From: Puniceibacterium confluentis
Lineage (GTDB): Bacteria > Pseudomonadota > Alphaproteobacteria > Rhodobacterales > Rhodobacteraceae
DNA: 64,000 nucleotides
Assembly (NCBI RefSeq): GCF_007923445.1
Contig: NZ_VOJI01000012.1
Location: 1 to 64,000 of the forward strand
Direction: 5' to 3'
Shown here piece by piece: positions 19,119 through 27,059 of the stretch (positions are counted from its first letter, which is position 1; each line of letters starts with the position of its first letter). The translations under genes and the position numbers were made by a program. Below the pieces are notes generated by a model. That model was not told the origin of the DNA. It saw only the letters and a list, made by a program, of their open reading frames with translations, and made no database searches.

Positions 19119-20305
19119 GAGATCACCGCGGCGGCGGCGGACAGCCCCCCCGCGCCATGCGGTATGTCCAGCGCGATGAAACCCGCCTCCACCGCCCCCA
19201 GAAGTCCCAGGATCATGTGGGCGTTCACGTGGCCCATGTGGCCAAAGCGAAAGAACCCGGTGCCGTCCGCGTCACCGTCTTCGGACATGCCCAGGCCGAT
19301 GCCCAGCACGACACCGGTGTTTGACGCCGTCCATGCGCGCAGTTTCGATCCATATGGCGCCCCGACCCGCAGCGCCGTGACCGCATGGCTGCGCTGCGCC
19401 GGATCGGCGATGTTCAGCCGCAGCGGACCTTCCTGCCCCCAGGCATCGCAGGCGGCCCAGATTGCCCGGGCCAGCACCGCGTGCCGGTTCCAGACCGCTT
19501 CGATCCCTTCGGCGTGGATCATATCCAGCGACGCACGCAGCCCCATGAGATGGTGGGTCGGCGCGGTGCCCTGGAAGTACTGATAGAACATCTCCGGATC
19601 CGAGCGGGTGGCCCAGTCCCAGTAGCGGGTGACCCGGGGCATCCTTGCGCGCTGCGCGGCGGCACGGTCATTGTAGAACACAAAGCCCAGCCCCGGCGGC
19701 ACCATCAGGCCCTTTTGCGAGGCCGCAACCATGACGTCGGCGCCCCAGGCATCCATTTCGAACACGTCACAGGCCAGCGAGGCGATGCAATCGACCATCA
19801 ACAGCGCCGGGTGGCCGGTGTCGTCCAGCACCTGGCGCACTCCGGCAATATCGTTGCGCACCGACGACGAGGTGTCGACATGCTGCACCAGAACCGCACG
19901 GAATTTGTGGTCCGTGTCCGCCTTCAGCGCGTCAGCGACGCGGTCGAGGTCGATGGGGGCCTTGCGTCCGAAGTCGATGACCGTCGCGTCGATTCCCATG
20001 CCGGTCGCAGTGTCCGCCCAGCCGATGCCGAACCGGCCGGTCGACGGGACAAGGACCGCCTCTCCGGCGGCGACGGTGTTGGACAATGCGGCTTCCCAGG
20101 CGCCATGGCCATTGGCGATGTACATGGCGACATGGCCATCGGTGCGCGCGACGCGGCGCAGATCGGGCACAATGCCCGCCACCATTTCGGGCAGATCGCC
20201 CTCGTATATGTTCGGAGAGGCCGCGTGCATCGCGCGCAGCACCGCATCGGGCATGACTGACGGTCCGGGAATTGCCAAATAGGGTCGACCGTTGGCCAGG
20301 GACAT
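19109..20305 (-). CDS. Class V aminotransferase (alanine/serine-glyoxylate type)
   Basis: PLP enzyme of about 398 residues, similar to serine- or alanine-glyoxylate aminotransferases. The start YLAIPGPSVMPDAVLRAM is typical of the family, IANGHGAWEAALSN near residue 65 binds cofactor, VDCIASLACDVFEMD near 180 holds the PLP-contact Asp and ASQKGLMVPPGLGFV near 205 carries the Schiff-base Lys. The exact pair of substrates cannot be read. I chose the ATG at 20305; the longer frame upstream is not conserved-looking. Its 3' end overlaps the convergent aminotransferase gene. Confidence 0.88.
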   Translation of the reverse strand: MSLANGRPYLAIPGPSVMPDAVLRAMHAASPNIYEGDLPEMVAGIVPDLRRVARTDGHVAMYIANGHGAWEAALSNTVAAGEAVLVPSTGRFGIGWADTATGMGIDATVIDFGRKAPIDLDRVADALKADTDHKFRAVLVQHVDTSSSVRNDIAGVRQVLDDTGHPALLMVDCIASLACDVFEMDAWGADVMVAASQKGLMVPPGLGFVFYNDRAAAQRARMPRVTRYWDWATRSDPEMFYQYFQGTAPTHHLMGLRASLDMIHAEGIEAVWNRHAVLARAIWAACDAWGQEGPLRLNIADPAQRSHAVTALRVGAPYGSKLRAWTASNTGVVLGIGLGMSEDGDADGTGFFRFGHMGHVNAHMILGLLGAVEAGFIALDIPHGAGGLSAAAAVISQA

Positions 20306-20444
20306 GCGCAGATCCTTGTGATTGGGGCGGGCAAATTCCCGACGGCGCCACACTAGCCGGACACGCCGCCGCGTCAATCCGGCCCGCGCCGCTTGCCAGC
20401 CCATGCCGCAGCGCTTAAACCCGCGATCAAGAAAAGGGATCACA

Positions 20445-21161
20445 ATGCTGTCACAGCTCTGGAGCCGGATTGAACAGGGCGAGCGTCGTTTCCGGCGCTC
20501 GTTCGGCAAGGATATCACCGATCCCGTGGCACGGCGCTGGTCCGTGCTGCACTACAACGTGTTCGATCACGCCTTTCTGCGCAGTTTCTGGACCAACTTC
20601 TTTGAGATCGCGCCGGGCGTCTACCGGTCGAACCAGCCGACGCACCGGCGCTTTCTGAAGTATGCCGCGCTTGGCATCCGCACCGTGGTCAACCTGCGTG
20701 GCGAGGAAAAGTATTCGCATTACCTGTTCGAAAAGGAAACGCTGGACGGGCTTGGCATCGAGATGATCAATGCCAAGCTCTGGGCGCGCATGGCGGCCAG
20801 CCGTGAACGCATCGAGCATGTGATCGACGTCCTGCGCACGGCGCAGAAGCCGCTGCTGTTTCACTGCAAGTCGGGCGCCGACCGGGCCGGGTTCGTCGCC
20901 GCACTGTATCTGCTGGTGTTCGAGGATCAGCCGGTCGAGGTGGCGCGTCGTCAGCTGGGCCTGAAGTATATCCATCTGGATTTCACCAAGACAGGCATCC
21001 AGGACTATATTCTGGATGTCTATGCCGCGCGGATCGCACAGGCTCCGATCGGATTCGAGCAGTGGATTCGGACCGAATACGACAGCAAGCCGATTCAGGC
21101 GGGCTTTGATGCCCGCACCGAGCCCTCTGTGGTCGCGGCACAGATGGCCGCAGCCACGTGA
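20445..21161 (+). CDS. Tyrosine-phosphatase-family protein
   Basis: A 238-residue protein with a cysteine-based phosphatase core. The P-loop is FHCKSGADRAGF near residue 145 (HCx5R), preceded by VYRSNQPTHRRF near 65 and GIRTVVNLRGE near 85, as in bacterial dual-specificity phosphatases. An N-terminal basic region (RIEQGERRFRRSFG) precedes it. Its stop overlaps the GTG start of the MsbA-like exporter, so the two are coupled. This pairing suggests a role in envelope lipid or polysaccharide assembly, which is an inference. A lipid-phosphate substrate is as possible as a protein. Confidence 0.83.
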   Translation: MLSQLWSRIEQGERRFRRSFGKDITDPVARRWSVLHYNVFDHAFLRSFWTNFFEIAPGVYRSNQPTHRRFLKYAALGIRTVVNLRGEEKYSHYLFEKETLDGLGIEMINAKLWARMAASRERIEHVIDVLRTAQKPLLFHCKSGADRAGFVAALYLLVFEDQPVEVARRQLGLKYIHLDFTKTGIQDYILDVYAARIAQAPIGFEQWIRTEYDSKPIQAGFDARTEPSVVAAQMAAAT

Positions 21162-22921
21162 ACCGCGGGCCAAAGGAAAGCACCACGCCGGATGCCACCG
21201 GCCTGCTGCTGTGGCTCTGGCGGGGATATTTGCGGCGGCGCACCGGGCTGCTGCTCATCGCACTGGTGTTCATGTTTCTCGAAGGCTCGATGTTCGGCTT
21301 TCTCAGCTACATGATGAAGCCGATGTTCGATCAGGTGCTGGTGGGCGGATCCGCCACGGCCCTGGTCTGGGTGGCGCTGGCGATCTTTGCGATCTTCACC
21401 ACCCGTGCCCTTGCCAGCGTTGTGCAAAAGGTGCTGCTGACCCGGATCTCGCAGCTGACCGTGGGCGACATCCGGCTGGACCTGTTGCAGAACCTGATGA
21501 CGCTGGACAGCACCTTCCACCAGAATTTCCCCCCCGGCTACCTGATGCAGCGCATCGAGGGGGACGTTGAATCGATCAACAAGGTCTGGAAGACCATCAT
21601 CACCGGCGCGGGCCGCGATGTTGTCGCACTGGTGGCCCTGTTCGGGGTGGCGATCTCTGTCGACTGGCGCTGGACCCTTGCCGCGCTGGTTGGCACCCCG
21701 CTGCTGGTGGCGCCCGCAATGCTGTTCCAGCGCTATGTGCGGGCCAACGCACGGGTGACCCGCGACGTGGCGGCAAAACTGTCGACGCGGCTGAACGAGG
21801 TGTTTCATGGCATCGTTCCGGTCAAGCTGAACCGGCTCGAGCGCTACCAGTGGAAACGCTACCGCGACCTGACCCGCCAGCGCATCCGGCTGGAGGTCAA
21901 GTCGAGCTTTGGCCAGGCGGCGATTCCGGGGCTGATCGACGTGATGTCGGGTGTCGGGTTCGTGGTCGTGCTGTTTTATGGCGGTTCGGAAATCCTGTCG
22001 GGTGAAAAGACCGTGGGCGACACCATGGCATTTTTCACCGCCCTGGGTCTGGCCTTTGAACCGCTGCGCAGGCTGGGCGCCTTCAGCGGCATCTGGCAGG
22101 TGGCGGCGGCCAGCATCGAGCGGATCAAGGAATTGCTCGATATGGTGCCCGAACTGCGTGACCCCGACGTGCCGAAACCGGCACCCGAAGGAATTCCCGG
22201 CATTCTGCTCGAGGATGTGTTTCTGGAATACGGCGACACGCCGATCCTGCGCGGCACCTCTTTTGAGGCCGAGGCGGGCAAGACCACGGCGCTGGTCGGC
22301 GCATCGGGGGCTGGCAAGTCAACGGTGTTCAACCTGTTGACCCGGCTGGTGGATCCCGACGCCGGACGGATCAGCCTGGGCGGTGTCGGTGTCTCCGAGA
22401 TGACGCTGGGCGATCTGCGCTCGCTGTTCTCCGTGGTGTCGCAGGATTCCCTGCTGTTTGACGAGACCCTGCGCGAAAACATCCTGCTGGGACAGACCGG
22501 CGTGTCCGAGGCCGACCTCGACGACGCGCTGGAAGCAGCGCATGTGGCCGATTTCCTGCCGCGCCTGTCGGATGGGCTGGACAGCCCGGTCGGACCGCGC
22601 GGCACCAACCTGTCCGGCGGTCAGCGGCAACGGGTGGCGATTGCCCGCGCCCTGCTGCGCAACACGCCGGTGCTGCTGCTGGACGAAGCGACCTCGGCGC
22701 TGGATGCCCAGTCCGAGGCGGTGGTGCAGAAGGCGCTGGACCGGCTGTCTCAGGGCCGCACGACATTGGTCATCGCGCACCGGCTGTCGACTGTGCGCAA
22801 TGCCGATAAGATTGTGGTGATGGATCAGGGGCAGGTCGTGGATCAGGGCACCCATGACGAGCTGATCGCGCGTGGCGGAGTCTATGCGGACCTGCACCGG
22901 CTGCAATTCGACGACAGTTGA
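21158..22921 (+). CDS. ABC exporter, fused membrane and ATPase domains (MsbA-like)
   Basis: Half-transporter of 587 residues that works as a homodimer in the inner membrane. Six helices lie in residues 1-320, with FPPGYLMQRIEGDVESINKV typical of type IV exporters. The ATPase domain follows: Walker A GASGAGKSTVF near residue 385, Q loop VVSQDSLLF, signature LSGGQRQRVAIARALL near 485, Walker B VLLLDEATSALD and IAHRLSTVRNAD. The GTG start at 21158 overlaps the phosphatase stop. It is closest in look to MsbA-type lipid flippases, but the substrate is not certain. Confidence 0.9.
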   Translation: MNRGPKESTTPDATGLLLWLWRGYLRRRTGLLLIALVFMFLEGSMFGFLSYMMKPMFDQVLVGGSATALVWVALAIFAIFTTRALASVVQKVLLTRISQLTVGDIRLDLLQNLMTLDSTFHQNFPPGYLMQRIEGDVESINKVWKTIITGAGRDVVALVALFGVAISVDWRWTLAALVGTPLLVAPAMLFQRYVRANARVTRDVAAKLSTRLNEVFHGIVPVKLNRLERYQWKRYRDLTRQRIRLEVKSSFGQAAIPGLIDVMSGVGFVVVLFYGGSEILSGEKTVGDTMAFFTALGLAFEPLRRLGAFSGIWQVAAASIERIKELLDMVPELRDPDVPKPAPEGIPGILLEDVFLEYGDTPILRGTSFEAEAGKTTALVGASGAGKSTVFNLLTRLVDPDAGRISLGGVGVSEMTLGDLRSLFSVVSQDSLLFDETLRENILLGQTGVSEADLDDALEAAHVADFLPRLSDGLDSPVGPRGTNLSGGQRQRVAIARALLRNTPVLLLDEATSALDAQSEAVVQKALDRLSQGRTTLVIAHRLSTVRNADKIVVMDQGQVVDQGTHDELIARGGVYADLHRLQFDDS

Positions 22922-23012
22922 TCGCCCCGCGCCGGCGGCAGGAAACGCCTGATCGCCCCCGCTGTGTCCGGAAGATCGGCGCGGCCTGCGCCGCAGGGCC
23001 AGGCCGATCCCG

Positions 23013-23687
23013 CTAATCGCGACGGTCTGCTTTCAGTGTCTTCGGATCCGCCCCGGACAGAAACCGCACGAGGTTCAGCGTGGCGCAGCCGCCACGGCGC
23101 AGCCAGCCCGGTTGCAGAAAGGCCCGTGGGCAGGTTTCGGCAACAATCGGCAGGCCGACCAGCCGTTTTCCCAGGGCACGGGCGATGGCCAGATCCTCGA
23201 GCTGCGGCACCTCGGGATAACCGCCGACAGCGTCATATGTGGCCCGGTCGATCAGCAGCCCGTGTTCGCCCAGTGGCAGCCGCAGGCGCGCGCGCAGGTT
23301 GGCCAGTCCCGCAACAGCGCCCGGCAACAGCCCCCGCCCCCGGAACCGAAGCTGAAAATGATAGGCTCCCGGGGCAGCCAGCACGGCGGCGACCTCGCGG
23401 GACCAGCCCTCGGACAGGACGGCACCCGCTGTCAGAAACAGCAACCAGTCGCCCTGTGCGGCCTCGGCGCCGCGACGCAGGCGCACTGCGCGCGTCGCGG
23501 GCAGGCTCAGCCATACCGCGCCGGCCGCATCTGCCACCGCATGGGTCGCATCACTCGACCCGCCGTCGGACAGGATCAGTTCGCGCACCAGCCCGGCCTC
23601 CAGCCCCTCGATCAGCGCAGGAATGGTTTCCGCAAGCCCGTCCGCCGCGTCAAGTGTCGGAATGATAATCGAAATTGGCGCGCGCAT
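23013..23687 (-). CDS. Family 2 glycosyltransferase
   Basis: A 224-residue GT-A fold enzyme: ISIIIPTLDAADGLAETIPAL at the N-terminus, LILSDGGSSDAT near residue 40, and GDWLLFLTAGAVL near 78 where the usual DxD is replaced by LTAGA, so metal binding may differ. The C-terminal GGYPEVPQLEDLAIARAL contains the acceptor ED motif. It resembles the small TIGR04283-type transferases, sometimes linked to arsenosugars, but no arsenic genes are nearby. Substrate unknown. The gene is alone on its strand, between the exporter and ygfZ. Confidence 0.8.
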   Translation of the reverse strand: MRAPISIIIPTLDAADGLAETIPALIEGLEAGLVRELILSDGGSSDATHAVADAAGAVWLSLPATRAVRLRRGAEAAQGDWLLFLTAGAVLSEGWSREVAAVLAAPGAYHFQLRFRGRGLLPGAVAGLANLRARLRLPLGEHGLLIDRATYDAVGGYPEVPQLEDLAIARALGKRLVGLPIVAETCPRAFLQPGWLRRGGCATLNLVRFLSGADPKTLKADRRD

Positions 23688-23755
23688 GCCCTGCCCCTGT
23701 TTGCCTCGCGAGGGTCATCCTATATGAGAGAGCAAGGATCAAGAGGAAGACCCAC

Positions 23756-24496
23756 ATGACTCCGACCGAGCGCAGCGTGCTTTCCGTCACCGGCCCAGAG
23801 GCACAGACCTTTCTGCAGGGATTGGTGACCAATGATGTCACCCGGCTGAAAGACGGGCTGGTCTATGCCGCCATGCTGACGCCGCAGGGCAAATACCGGG
23901 CGGATTTCTTTCTCGTGCCAGAGGGTGACAGCGTGCTGATCGACGTGGCGTCGTCGCTGTCTGCGGATCTGTTGCGGGCGCTGACCATGTACAAGCTGCG
24001 CTCGAAGGTCGAGGTGGCGATGACCGGGCGGGTGGTGTCGCGCGGCACCGGCCCCACACCCGAGGGCGCCTTTGCCGACCCGCGTGACCCCCGCATGGGC
24101 TGGCGCGCCTATGACGGGCGGCCGGACGCAGCGGACGTGGACTGGGCGGCGCTGCGCGTCGCTGCCTGCGTACCGGAAAGCAGCATCGAGCTGACGCCTG
24201 ACAGCTTTGTGCTCGAGGCCGGATTCGAGCGTCTGAACGGCGTTGATTTCCGCAAGGGCTGTTATGTCGGCCAGGAGGTCACGGCGCGGATGAAACACAA
24301 GACCGAGCTGCGCAAGGGCCTGACCCTTGTCGGTGTCGAAGGCCATGCCCCGGTCGGCACCGAGATCGACGCAGCGGGCAAGTCGGCCGGGGTGCTGTAC
24401 ACTCAGGCCAACGGCGCGGGCATCGCCTATCTGCGCTTTGACCGCGCCCACGGCGCGATGACGGCAGGCGAGGCGCGCATCCGCCATCCGGTGTGA
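23756..24496 (+). CDS. ygfZ: Folate-binding protein YgfZ, Fe-S cluster assembly factor
   Basis: GcvT-like tetrahydrofolate-binding protein that helps maintain iron-sulfur enzymes such as MiaB. The diagnostic KGCYVGQEVTARMKH motif with its Cys is near residue 170. The N-terminal TFLQGLVTNDV and PQGKYRADFFL are also typical. 246 residues. I chose the ATG at 23756; RBS-like AGGAAGA lies eight bases upstream. It is divergent from the glycosyltransferase and convergent with efp. Confidence 0.93.
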   Translation: MTPTERSVLSVTGPEAQTFLQGLVTNDVTRLKDGLVYAAMLTPQGKYRADFFLVPEGDSVLIDVASSLSADLLRALTMYKLRSKVEVAMTGRVVSRGTGPTPEGAFADPRDPRMGWRAYDGRPDAADVDWAALRVAACVPESSIELTPDSFVLEAGFERLNGVDFRKGCYVGQEVTARMKHKTELRKGLTLVGVEGHAPVGTEIDAAGKSAGVLYTQANGAGIAYLRFDRAHGAMTAGEARIRHPV

Positions 24497-24609
24497 GCGG
24501 CCCGCCGCCCTGCCCGCGCCGCAGGCCGATCCGATCCGGGCCGAAGCCAGGGATGCCGTTGCGAGGCGCTGCCGGCATGTGAAGGGTATACGCTCCACAG
24601 GGTGCCCCC

Positions 24610-24638
24610 TCTTTCCGGAAGCGCCGCTTCCGGAAAGA
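24610..24638. terminator. Hairpin between convergent ygfZ and efp
   Basis: A perfect 12-bp inverted repeat TCTTTCCGGAAG / CTTCCGGAAAGA with a 5-base loop, 22 bases beyond the efp stop. It can serve both convergent genes. No long U-tract follows on either strand. Confidence 0.55.
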
Positions 24639-24660
24639 TGCGTCGGGCGGACGAACGCGC

Positions 24661-25224
24661 TCAGGCGCGTTCGGCGTATTCCATCGTTTCGGTGTTCACG
24701 ATGATCTCTTCGTCCTGGCCCACGAACGGCGGCACCGATACGCGGATGCCATTGTCCAGCAGTGCCGGCTTGAAGCTGTTGGCCGCGGTCTGGCCCTTGA
24801 CGACCGGCTCTGTCTCGACGATGCGGCAGGTCACCTTTTGCGGCAATGTGGCATTCAGCGCCTCGGCCTCGTGAAATTCGATGTGGATCGTCATGCCGTC
24901 CTGCAGGAACGGGCGGCGTTCGCCAAGGATGTCGGCAGGCAGTTCGACCTGATCGTAGGTTTCGGTGTCCATGAAGGTCAGGATGCCGTCGGTTTCGAAC
25001 AGGAACTGCATGTCCTTCTGCTCGAGTCGCACGCGCTCGACCTTGTCCGCCGAGCGGAAGCGCTCGTTGAGCTTGGAGCCGTTGCGCAGGTTCTTCATCT
25101 CGACCTGAGCAAAAGCGCCGCCCTTTCCGGGCTTTACGTGGTCGACCTTCACAGCCGCCCAGAGGCCGCCGTTATGCTCCAGCACGTTGCCGGGGCGAAT
25201 TTCGTTTCCGTTGATCTTGGGCAT
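24661..25224 (-). CDS. efp: Translation elongation factor P
   Basis: Relieves ribosome stalling at proline runs. 187 residues in three beta-barrel domains. The N-terminal [19 protein letters not shown] and the loop [18 protein letters not shown] are diagnostic. The tip Lys in PGKGG is the residue beta-lysylated in other bacteria. The C-terminal [19 protein letters not shown] is typical. It is a single gene, divergent from the small gene at 25442. A Pro-rich target (the Glu-Pro repeat protein at 25909) is nearby, perhaps by coincidence. Confidence 0.97.
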   Translation of the reverse strand: MPKINGNEIRPGNVLEHNGGLWAAVKVDHVKPGKGGAFAQVEMKNLRNGSKLNERFRSADKVERVRLEQKDMQFLFETDGILTFMDTETYDQVELPADILGERRPFLQDGMTIHIEFHEAEALNATLPQKVTCRIVETEPVVKGQTAANSFKPALLDNGIRVSVPPFVGQDEEIIVNTETMEYAERA

Positions 25225-25441
25225 GTGTCAAAACCGTGTCAAAAGGTTGATGATATTCTGAGCGTCCCTATATCTCGCTATAGTGCCCCTGGCAAGACAA
25301 CCAGATATCGTGCTGCACCCGCAGAAAGGTATGCGTTAGTATCATGGGTGCTATGCGATATCGGTGTATCCGAATCGTGTTGAATAGGCCATAAGGGCCT
25401 TCACGCCTGAAAACACAAGAGCAATAATCAAAGGACGAAAG

Positions 25442-25762
25442 ATGCGAGATTTCGTTGATGGAACAGCTTATAACAGCGAACAGGGCAACCGTGCCCGCAA
25501 GCTGTTTGCGGCCGTGGTCCTCGCTGCGCTGGATGACGCCATTGCTGACGACAAGAAATACGGCAACGGACCCGAACAAATCGCCCGCTGGGCACGGTCG
25601 CGTGACGGACGCGAAGTGCTGTCCTGCGCCGGGATCGACCCGAACGAGCGGGTTGTTTCGGGCCTGATGGATTTTGTCGGCAAGGGTGTACGCACCTCGG
25701 TCGCCCTGTCGCGCGAAGAGAGCGAGCGCCGCCATGCAGCAGAGCAGGCCGAAGCAGCCTGA
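25442..25762 (+). CDS. Small conserved Rhodobacteraceae protein (DUF6280-like)
   Basis: A 106-residue soluble protein, mostly helical, with no signal peptide: MRDFVDGTAYNSEQGNRARK, LFAAVVLAALDDAIADDKKY, PEQIARWARSRDGREVL and a charged Ala/Glu tail. I recall close relatives annotated as DUF6280 in this bacterial family; function unknown. It has an excellent Shine-Dalgarno region (AAAGGACGAAAG before ATG) and a textbook terminator, so it is a well-expressed single-gene unit. The -10 region upstream is AT-rich, consistent with a strong promoter. Confidence 0.8.
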   Translation: MRDFVDGTAYNSEQGNRARKLFAAVVLAALDDAIADDKKYGNGPEQIARWARSRDGREVLSCAGIDPNERVVSGLMDFVGKGVRTSVALSREESERRHAAEQAEAA

Positions 25763-25787
25763 TCACCAGCCGTAACGACACCTTTAA

Positions 25788-25811
25788 ACGCGCCTTCGGG
25801 CGCGTTTTTTT
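25788..25811 (+). terminator. Rho-independent terminator of the 25442 gene
   Basis: Stem ACGCGCC / GGCGCGT with a UUCG tetraloop and seven T residues, 26 bases after the stop codon. Confidence 0.93.
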
Positions 25812-25908
25812 CTTGCGATATCAAAACTGTTACGGGTCGGGCCGGAAACGCGGCCCAGGCACGAGCCCACCGACCCGCATCACGGCACCGGGCCCGAGAC
25901 CCTCGGGT

Positions 25909-26988
25909 TTATTCGAACGATTGGGCCATCAGCGCGCGCTGCACTTCCCGTCGCACCAGCTTGCGGACATTGCGGGTGATACGTTCTCCCAGCGCGCCCT
26001 GCAGCTCTTGACGCACGATATCGGACACCAGATCCCGCAACATGTCCTCGTCGATCACGCTGGTCTGGTCGTCCAATTCCAGCGCCTGTTCCGGCTCCGG
26101 TTCAGGTACTGATTCAAGTACCTGCTCCGGCTCCGGCTCTGGCTCAGGTTCCGGCTCCGGCTCCGGCTCAGGTTCCGGCTCCTGCGCGTCGGCGGGTGGT
26201 CTCGAAAAGTCAAAGCTGTCGACGTGTTCCAACGCATCTTCCAGCATCGAATTCCCGGCAAAATGTTGCGCGTCGCGCTCTGAATCGGCGGGCTGGCCTG
26301 CGACATCAACGTCCGTGTCGTCGCTCCGCTCGTCAGCATCCCGGGTGCCTGGAGTGTGATCTTCCCAGGTCAGCGCGTCTGCGGGCGGCACATCAGACTG
26401 GTCTGACGCAACGTCAGAATCCTCGTCAGCGTCGAGATCGTCCGCAGGCTGCCAGGAGCCGGAGCTCTCCGCGATCATGCTTTCCAGTTCGGCAATCTTC
26501 TGTTCCAGAGTCAGGCCGCTGGCCGGGCGGCGTTCCCTGCGCCGCGGCATGAAGACAGGCACACCGGCTTCAGCCTTGTCCGCGGCCTCACCGCTGCCGC
26601 TGTCATCCTGTTTCCGCGCTTGCAGACGCGCATGGCCGCGCACAGCCATGGCCTCGGCAAGTTCCGACTCGACCATGCCCAGCAGAGCCTTGTCCAGCAC
26701 ACTGACCGGCTCTGGATCGTCGGCTGTGTCCTCGGCGTCCTGACCGGATTCCTCTGTCACGGGGTCGGACTTCGCCCGCGTCAGCAGCATCGGCGCGTTG
26801 TCCTCGGCCTTGTCCTTCGTAACCGTGGCGCTCTCGTCGCGCACCACGCGCTGCGCCGGTGTCAGAACCAGCTTTTCCGGCAGCCCGGACACCGTGGCAC
26901 CGGGTTTGGCGCGGGTGTCATTGGACACCAGCCGGCGGATCGAGGACAGAACATCCTCTATTTCCATGTTCGTCACGGGGTCTGACAT
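25909..26988 (-). CDS. PopZ-like acidic scaffold protein with Glu-Pro repeat
   Basis: A 359-residue, strongly acidic protein with three parts. A short N-terminal helix IEDVLSSIRRLVSND (residues 10-24) resembles the EEILASIRRIISED helix of PopZ. A long disordered Asp/Glu/Pro-rich middle includes about ten Glu-Pro units. A C-terminal helical block (about 310-359, MLRDLVSDIVRQELQGALG and ITRNVRKLVRREVQRAL) matches the place of the PopZ oligomerisation helices. PopZ organises the cell pole and anchors the centromere in alphaproteobacteria, and here the same role is an inference from architecture. The ATG at 26988 is preferred to the GTG at 27000. A generic disordered protein is the alternative. 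Confidence 0.6.
   Translation of the reverse strand: MSDPVTNMEIEDVLSSIRRLVSNDTRAKPGATVSGLPEKLVLTPAQRVVRDESATVTKDKAEDNAPMLLTRAKSDPVTEESGQDAEDTADDPEPVSVLDKALLGMVESELAEAMAVRGHARLQARKQDDSGSGEAADKAEAGVPVFMPRRRERRPASGLTLEQKIAELESMIAESSGSWQPADDLDADEDSDVASDQSDVPPADALTWEDHTPGTRDADERSDDTDVDVAGQPADSERDAQHFAGNSMLEDALEHVDSFDFSRPPADAQEPEPEPEPEPEPEPEPEPEQVLESVPEPEPEQALELDDQTSVIDEDMLRDLVSDIVRQELQGALGERITRNVRKLVRREVQRALMAQSFE
26124..26183 (-). repeat. Tandem hexamer repeat encoding Glu-Pro units
   Basis: About ten consecutive 6-base units of the type ggctcc (plus-strand reading), with variants ggctct, ggctca and ggttcc, encode a run of alternating Glu and Pro in the PopZ-like protein. A second short run lies at about 26086-26106. 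Unit loss or gain keeps the frame, so length variation between strains is expected. Confidence 0.85.
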
Positions 26989-27059
26989 TTTTTTTCCCAC
27001 TCTCGCCTCGGCTTCAGTGTAGCGCGAGCCGGGAAGTCACACAACAGATCGGAAAGATC

